Shown here one piece after another: positions 58,623-64,000 of a DNA stretch of 64,000 nt; positions within the stretch are counted from its first letter, which is position 1, and every line of letters starts with the position of its first letter. Origin of the DNA: Excoecaria cochinchinensis (lineage: Eukaryota; Streptophyta; Magnoliopsida; Malpighiales; Euphorbiaceae). The position numbers and the translations under genes were made by a program. The stretch is taken from positions 4,118,001-4,182,000 of the forward strand of contig CANTUQ010000070.1 in NCBI GenBank assembly GCA_947683425.1. The letters are read 5' to 3'. The notes under the pieces were generated by a model, which worked only from the letters and a program-made list of their open reading frames with translations, was not told the origin of the DNA and did not search any database.

Positions 58623-59374
58623 AAATAAATTTAAAAAAAAAAACCTAAATTGTGCCCGACTCTTTCTTTTCTGTCTCAAAATCGTGTTGAACCCCACAAT
58701 TTTTTTTATATTTTCCGTTGGTTTTAGCTTATACTTGCATTTCATTCTTCTCGTCGCTGCCACTGTCATTTCCGCAGTTACATCTAAAAGTAAGGATAAG
58801 TTACATACAACTTTTGGTTTTGTGGTATTCGTTAATAGTACGTCATTAGTTAGTTAAAAATTTGATCAATAGGCTTGTACATAAGTTTTAAGTAGAATGA
58901 TCATTAGGGATAAATTACCAATTAATTTTATTAAATATTAGGATTTTAGGAAATTTATTTAAGTAATTTATCTCGAATTTAAAATTTTATCTAGAGTGAC
59001 TATTGTTAAAATATGTTTTTATTTTTTTATAAAGGAGGGGGATAAATTGAAATATTTTCTTAAAATTGAATGCAAAATTGTATATACTTGTTGAGATATT
59101 TTAATTATATTTGTATTTATTATTGTGTATATTTATATTGTAAATTTTTAAAAATATTGAATTATCCGAAATACCGTATTGTATTGTCTTGTTTTGTTTT
59201 GTACCGAAAAAACCGAATAACCGAACTGAACTGTACTGAAAATTATAAGAACCGTACTGAACTGTACCGAAGTTAATAAGAACCGAACTGTACCGAAATT
59301 TATAAGAACCGAAATTTCAATACTATACGGAAATTTGTAAAGAACCGAATTGGACCGAACTGTGTACACCTCTA
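56374..59374. mobile_element. Non-autonomous hAT-type element X2 (3001 bp), inverted relative to X1
   Basis: Left end TAGGGGTCTACACGGTTCTG; right end read inward TAGAGGTGTACACAGTTCGG. Perfect 8-bp duplication ATTGTTAG at 56366-56373 and 59375-59382. Collinear with X1 in reverse complement: ACCGAA-rich subterminal zones, AT-rich internal repeats with the phrase agtatcactcaa, and a (TA)n run at 58582-58616. It lacks the hAT and MITE insertions of X1. A minus-strand frame 58769-58640 (MTVAATRRMKCKYKLKPTEN) is weakly matched at 49185-49310 of X1 (MTVVATEKKKHKYRLEPTGK). The element is otherwise non-coding. Confidence 0.92.
58582..58616. repeat. (TA)n simple repeat in X2
   Basis: Perfect TA run, the counterpart of 49329-49355 in X1. 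Confidence 0.9.
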
Positions 59375-59700
59375 ATTGTTAGTGTCGTTAGCCAACTATA
59401 CATTCAGTGTATTTGGGTGGAAAAAACTACCATTTAACTGAATTTGAGGATAAAATGAGCTCAAAAACAGTCCAAAAGTAAAATTACTCAATTTTCAATA
59501 ATTCAAGAATAAAATTGCACCATTTAAAAATATATATATATATATTTGTGTGTGTGTTAAAGTGATTTTTTCTCTCTCCATATAAAATTGTCATTTGAAA
59601 AGTAAACACCATGGTAAATATTTCAAAATTAGCTTACGTTCAATCACTATAATTCTTATTGTGTTATATTAAGTCAATATATATTTTTATTTTGGTATAA

Positions 59701-60131
59701 TTAGATTCTGCCAAATTTAAATAAAATGATAATATTATTTTAGTATTTTGAAGTTTTATTTTTTAGAAATTTTATTTATATCAAATATGTATTAAAATAC
59801 AAGTTTAAAAACCTAATGCAATATAATAATAATTTAAGGATTTAATAAAAAAAAAAGAAGCATAAATTCAACTAAGAATTAACAGTTAAGTTTTAATAAA
59901 TTTATATAATATTTATCAATTATCATAAATATTATTTTAATAAATTAAATAATTAGATTCTGCCAAATTTAAATAAAATGATAATATTATTTTAGTATTT
60001 TGAAGTTTTATTTTTTAGAAATTTTATTTATATCAAATATGTATTAAAATACAAGTTTAAAAACCTAATGCAATATAATAATAATTTAAGGATTTAATAA
60101 AAAAAAAGAAGCATAAATTCAACTAAGAATT
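59701..60131. repeat. Near-identical direct repeat, 252-bp offset
   Basis: A block of about 180 bp (ttagattctgccaaattta ... ttcaactaagaatt) occurs at 59701-59880 and 59953-60131, differing by one A in a homopolymer by eye. A 72-bp spacer separates the copies. It is AT-rich and non-coding; the near identity makes it a recent duplication or an assembly artefact. Confidence 0.9.
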
Positions 60132-60177
60132 TTTTTTTTTTTTTTTTATCAAAAAAAAAATAGATTGAAGTAGTGGA

Positions 60178-60862
60178 TAGGGGTGAGCATGGTCGGTTAA
60201 CCGGTTCATAATCCCCAGTCCATTAACCAGTCCATTAATATCGGTTTTTTGAAATTTCAGTCCATTAACCAGTCCATTACTATCGGTTAACCAGTCCATT
60301 GGTTTCGGATTTTCGGATCGGTGATCCAATATTTTTCGGTTAACCACTATAATTATAAATATATTCATAAATAAAATTAAAATGTTCAAGATACTTAAAA
60401 ATTAAAATTTTTTTCACTATAATATAACATTATTGTTGTTAAAATAAAAATATTTGGTGGATATAAACAAATTTATTTTTAAAAATTAATATTTAATAAG
60501 TAAATATATTAACCGGTCTATAATCACTTTTAATTAGATAAATTGTTATACTTACTAATAGCCAATTAAAAAAACTTAAAAACTTTAAAATAATTAGTAT
60601 AATGAAAAAAAAGTATATGATCACATATAATTAGGATAAATTGTTATAAATTATTAAAAAATTAATAAATTAACTAAAAATTCGATTTCGGTTCGGTTAA
60701 CCAGTCACATGAGTCAAAAACTATTAACCAGTCCATTAATATCGGTTTTTTCAAAACACTAACCATTAACCAGTTTATTACAATCGGTTAACCAGTCTAT
60801 CGGTTCGGTTTCGAATTTTTTTTTCGGTTAACCGAGTCCATCGGTTTTTTTGCTCACCCCTA
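60178..60862. mobile_element. hAT-type MITE (685 bp)
   Basis: Both ends, read inward, start TAGGGGTGAGCA. Perfect 8-bp duplication GTAGTGGA at 60170-60177 and 60863-60870. Subterminal zones are rich in CGGTTAACCG-like palindromic words; the middle is AT-rich. Non-coding; presumably mobilised by a hAT transposase from elsewhere. Confidence 0.92.
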
Positions 60863-60870
60863 GTAGTGGA

Positions 60871-61332
60871 TATCCAATAATCAATATTCGAACTTGATCC
60901 AAATTCAACATGAATAACAAAATTGAGATCCGAACCCATTCCGTACCAGTTTAAACTTTAAAACCTACCATTAATGTCCTATTATAATTTAATTCTTATA
61001 ATCTCAATTTATCATTGCATGAATTTAGATAAAATCAAAACAAACATTGAAAATAACATGTCAACACGATATATTATGAAATCAAATGTATTTTAACGAC
61101 TCTCTTTATTGATTAAAGTTTGATTCTCATTCTCCCTTATTTCCAATTCCTAATGATGTGGGCAAATTATTTTTTATGCTTCACAATAATTTTGTAAATT
61201 CTTTTGAAAAAATGATTAATATCACACATATTTTTAATAGCATCCGCTTTACATATTTTGTAAATTCATGTAATTATATTAATATCACACATATTTTGTA
61301 AATTCATTTTTAATAATTCATTAATCAATCTT
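60871..61332. other. AT-rich non-coding stretch
   Basis: Contains short direct repeats of atcacacatattttgtaaatt near 61210-61310. No gene seen. Confidence 0.5.
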
Positions 61333-61761
61333 TGATAGAGTTGGGATACGCCCATGACTCTATAAAGGATTGAGTTCCTATCAAGATTAAATTGAGTTAT
61401 TTAATCTAAATTAAATTACCAAATATTATCTCAGAAAGAGTCTGAGTTAAACTAGAGTTAGGTCTCTAGCCATTAGGACCTCTATAAATAGAGGTGAGGT
61501 CCTCATAATTTGGTAACGAGAAAACGTATACGCCGCAAGGCTGCTCGTTCCCACTCACAGTTTTCTTTCTTATTTTCAGGGGCATTTAGATTGTGATCTA
61601 GCTGCTCTTATCCCGAGTGGGTAAAAGCCAGACCAGTGACCAAAACAAACGAGATCTTGGTAGACGCTTCCGCAACTAGTTTCTGCGCTACAAGAGGTAG
61701 GTACATTTATTTAATGTTACCTCCGCATGTTAAATTATATATGTTATAATTTTTCCCAACA
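61333..61761 (+). repeat. 5' LTR of the plus-strand copia element
   Basis: 429 bp from TGATAGAGTTGGGATACGCC to TTTTTCCCAACA. It aligns with the reverse complement of the 405-bp LTRs of the minus-strand element in its first half. Confidence 0.93.
61493..61500 (+). promoter_or_regulatory. TATA box in the copia LTR
   Basis: TATAAATA within CCTCTATAAATAGAGG, conserved in all three copia LTRs of the window; transcription should begin roughly 30 bp downstream. Confidence 0.75.
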
Positions 61762-61762
61762 T

Positions 61763-61774
61763 TGGTATCAGAGC
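61763..61774 (+). other. Primer-binding site, initiator Met tRNA type
   Basis: TGGTATCAGAGC begins one base after the LTR, as in the minus-strand element. Confidence 0.95.
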
Positions 61775-62144
61775 CGCGATTTTTGTGTCCTGGCATGTGG
61801 CTAAATAGATCTAAAAATTTTATGTGTAAAATTATTAGATCTGGGATGCATTAATCACAACAAAAATTTGTTTTTTTTTGTGTAAAAATATATATGCGTG
61901 TATATTTCGGCTCGATTTCGTGTATGTGTACACCGAAACCCGAGGGGACGAACATGAGTGTTCTAAACGGCTAACTAGAAGTCGGAATTTTTTATTTTTG
62001 ACCTCACCATTGGATTCACAGACCCTGAAAACCCCCCACCGGCCGGAACCGGAGAGTCAGAAGCGGTCGGGAAGGCGGCGCGTGCACTACACGCGCCGCA
62101 TACGTTCGGCGCGTGCGCGTGGGCGGTGGCCCACACGCGCGTGC

Positions 62145-62568
62145 CACGTGTCAGCAGTATTGCGTCACTGCTGACACGTGGCCCAATGGCTGAGCGCCAC
62201 GTGGATGGCAGAGGCCATGCCACGTGGCACAACGTGGGGCGGACACGTGGCTGACCGAGGTCGTGCCACGTGTCATGATGACGTGTCATACAGCTGACAC
62301 GTGGCCCAATCGAGGAGAGACACGTGGACCAATGAGGCGGTGCCACGTGTCATGCCATGTGTCATTGATGACGTGGCATCAATGACACGTGGCCCAATCA
62401 AGGGTCGCCACGTGTCAGACCGAGGTCTGCCACGTGGCAAAGCTGACGTGTCATGCGTAACACGTGGACCAATGAGACGCTGACACGTGGCACCAGCTGG
62501 ACCAATGGCATTCAGACACGTGGCGTGACTGGATTCGGACACGTGGCACGCTGTGGATGTGACACGTG
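62145..62568. promoter_or_regulatory. Dense array of 17 CACGTG (G-box) sites in the copia leader
   Basis: CACGTG occurs at 62145, 62175, 62198, 62221, 62244, 62267, 62298, 62321, 62344, 62386, 62409, 62431, 62461, 62484, 62517, 62540 and 62563. Most gaps are 22-33 bp, often exactly 23. Typical contexts are gacacgtggcccaat and gccacgtgtca, so CCAAT words often follow. Random sequence would hold about 0.1 site in this length. The homologous array in the other copia leader has eight sites plus decayed ones. Open frames on either strand across the array are by-products. Confidence 0.9.
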
Positions 62569-63863
62569 TCTAGCCAAGTGGGAGGACGCGCGTGTAGCGC
62601 GTGAAGGCGCGTGAGCGCGTCTCCCTCCCTCTGTTCGGTGCGTGTGGGCGCGTGCGGTGACCTCCGACCACCTTTTCAGCTCCGATTTTTGTCAAATAAT
62701 TTTTAAAAATTATTTCTGATTTTTTGGTCATGTTTTCAAAATTTTTTAATGACCAGAAAATATATTTTGTAATTTTTGAAATTTAAATGTGTTTAATTTC
62801 AAAATAAAATATTAAAATTTGTAGAAAATGTGTTTTCTGCTTTCGAAAATTTTTTAAAAATATTTTGAAATTTTTTTGAGGTGCTGTCCTTATTTATTGA
62901 TTGAAATGTGTTTCAATTATGTGTATTTATACATGAGTGTATAAATTTTACCTGTAATATGTTACAGAAAAGTTAAATAAGGGTACTGGTACTTCCTTAT
63001 GAAACGCATTGGTTATTTTAAGAATTGCAAGGGTGCAATCAATAAGTAACATGAGAATGCGAAGGAAGTTTTGAGCTGATAACATTGATGCAACAGTGCA
63101 TCATAAAATACATATGTGAGAACAAATGCAAGAGTGCATTTGAACTGGTGGTCTGAGTATGAAAATAAAATTTTGGTTCGAGTTACCAAAAGGGCAAGTG
63201 TTGAAAAGTAACACTAAAATTCTGTGATGGTGTTGAGAAATGGACAGAGCGTGCATTGTCCATAACTTCATCAATGAACTTATGAGTCGCTTGATGAATT
63301 GAAGAAATCGGTCAAAATTGTAATCCTTATAACTAAAAAGATTTTATGAAATCTGGACTTCAGTAAAAGATGACATAAGTGTCAATTTGAGTTAGCGATT
63401 ATTTTTGTTAAATAGGATTTATGTTTCTTATTAATATTTGACATGAGTGTCTTATTTTGGAATTATTGGATTTTAATTATTGGTTAAATAAATGTGTTTA
63501 TTTACTTATTATGATGGCATTTAATGTTATAATAAATGAGTTTATTTTAATTGTTAATTGCCTTGCGATATTTTATGAGTAAAATAATTGCATGTTTATT
63601 AAGTAAAGGCTTAATAAAGATCCCCTCATAAGTTTGAGAACTTGATAATCCAATAATTCAGATTTATTATGCATAAAATCTTAACTTATAAGGTTGGACA
63701 TTAGGACTTAGAGGGTAATTGGATACTATAAGTAGCCTTTTCGAATTTGAGCCTAATAGAAAATTTTACTAGGTTACTATTTCAGGTGCATAATAAATTG
63801 CATGTGTTGCCTTATCTCTTTTAAAATGTGCAATATTGATCCATTTGAGATCAGAGGATCTTA

Positions 63864-64000
63864 ATGGATAATGCTTCCAAGTCAACTGTCGCCCTTAATA
63901 TAGATATTAAGATGAATGTTGACAATTATAAAATCTGGAATACAAAGATCCAGCATGTGCTTAAAGAGCAAGAAGCTCTTAAATCTTCAAGTTCGGTTAT
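63864..64000 (+). CDS. gag: Copia Gag, N-terminal 45 codons (runs off the window)
   Basis: Starts MDNASKSTVALNIDIKMNVD and continues NYKIWNTKIQHVLKEQEALK. It aligns with the Gag start at 44328 of the minus-strand element (NGDNYEIWSMKIQYVLEEQE), which fixes the start codon. The Gag would form the virus-like particle of the element. No stop or shift is seen in the visible part, unlike the other copy. Domains beyond this point are outside the window. Confidence 0.9.
   Translation, partial: MDNASKSTVALNIDIKMNVDNYKIWNTKIQHVLKEQEALKSSSSV

Larger units (their letters stand above)
56282..59530. repeat. Family Y copy 2 (inverted), interrupted by X2
   Basis: The flanks of X2 (56282-56365 and 59383-59530) align in reverse complement with the flanks of X1. 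They are noticeably diverged, so Y predates the X insertions. Confidence 0.55.
61333..64000 (+). mobile_element. Ty1/copia element, 5' part only (continues past the window)
   Basis: It consists of a 5' LTR (61333-61761), primer site, 2.1-kb leader and the first codons of gag. It is related to the minus-strand copia at 38695-46826 over LTR, leader and Gag start, but clearly diverged, so it is a different subfamily. The 3' LTR and duplication are outside the window. The Gag frame is open as far as it can be read, so this copy might be better preserved. Confidence 0.92.

Noticed and set aside
48193..59374. A single giant inverted duplication
   Set aside because: X1 and X2 have different perfect 8-bp duplications, so they inserted independently.
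61763..61774. tRNA gene near TGGTATCAGAGC
   Set aside because: Only the 12-base complement of the tRNA 3' end is present, next to an LTR; it is a primer-binding site.
61975..62542. Long frames across the G-box array
   Set aside because: Repeated THG/DTW-like peptides arise from the CACGTGGCCCAAT units; not coding.

Overview
This window is nuclear DNA from a flowering plant, most likely a dicot. It is AT-rich and consists almost entirely of nested and decayed transposable elements, plus fragments of captured plant genes. The evidence is plant Athila-type Ty3/gypsy and Ty1/copia polyproteins, a FAR1/MULE transposase with plant-style introns, a plant L1-type ORF1 (DUF4283 plus CX2CX4HX4C knuckle), a GRF zinc-finger gene, and exon fragments of plant MATE, RNA polymerase II (RPB1) and UTP5/WDR43-like genes. 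I see no intact host gene, no rRNA or tRNA gene and no CRISPR array.

Layout. 1-10873: a minus-strand retroelement that carries only gag, with 3.4-3.5 kb LTRs, in tandem (LTR B, gag, LTR A, partial second gag). 10874-17852: minus-strand Athila-like internal region with RT/RNase H/integrase, a 6 x 73-bp hairpin array and a decayed envelope-position ORF. 17858-21721: a minus-strand FAR1/MULE pseudogene split by a 1776-bp solo LTR (18576-20351, TSD TATGC) that carries a second 6 x 73-bp hairpin array. 22015-25110: two direct repeats, the second containing a GRF zinc-finger pseudogene. 25743-27322: LINE-ORF1-like gene with one intron. 29877-34788: complete non-coding LTR element (TSD ATAAT) whose LTRs carry CACAGCTGTG palindromes. 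35296-37847: fragments of UTP5-like, RPB1 and MATE genes, the MATE piece sitting inside an RPB1 intron. 38695-46826: complete minus-strand Ty1/copia element (TSD ATCTC). 47111-60862: DNA-transposon nest. It holds two inverted copies of a hAT-type family (X1 48193-55328, TSD GTGGCAAA; X2 56374-59374, TSD ATTGTTAG), a coding hAT relic nested in X1 (49874-54019, TSD CTAAATAT), a MULE-type MITE nested in X1 (48647-49115, TSD TTCAATAAA), and two further hAT-type MITEs. 61333-64000: 5' part of a plus-strand Ty1/copia relative whose leader holds 17 CACGTG sites.

How the parts relate. Most coding frames are still readable but broken by point nonsense codons, many consistent with C-to-T decay, so they are probably silenced fossils. 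What remains conserved is unusual: arrays of palindromes or hairpins occur in the LTRs or leaders of at least three retroelement types, and compensatory changes in some stems suggest that structure, or a protein binding it, has mattered. A non-coding module is also shared at the 3' ends of three different minus-strand elements.
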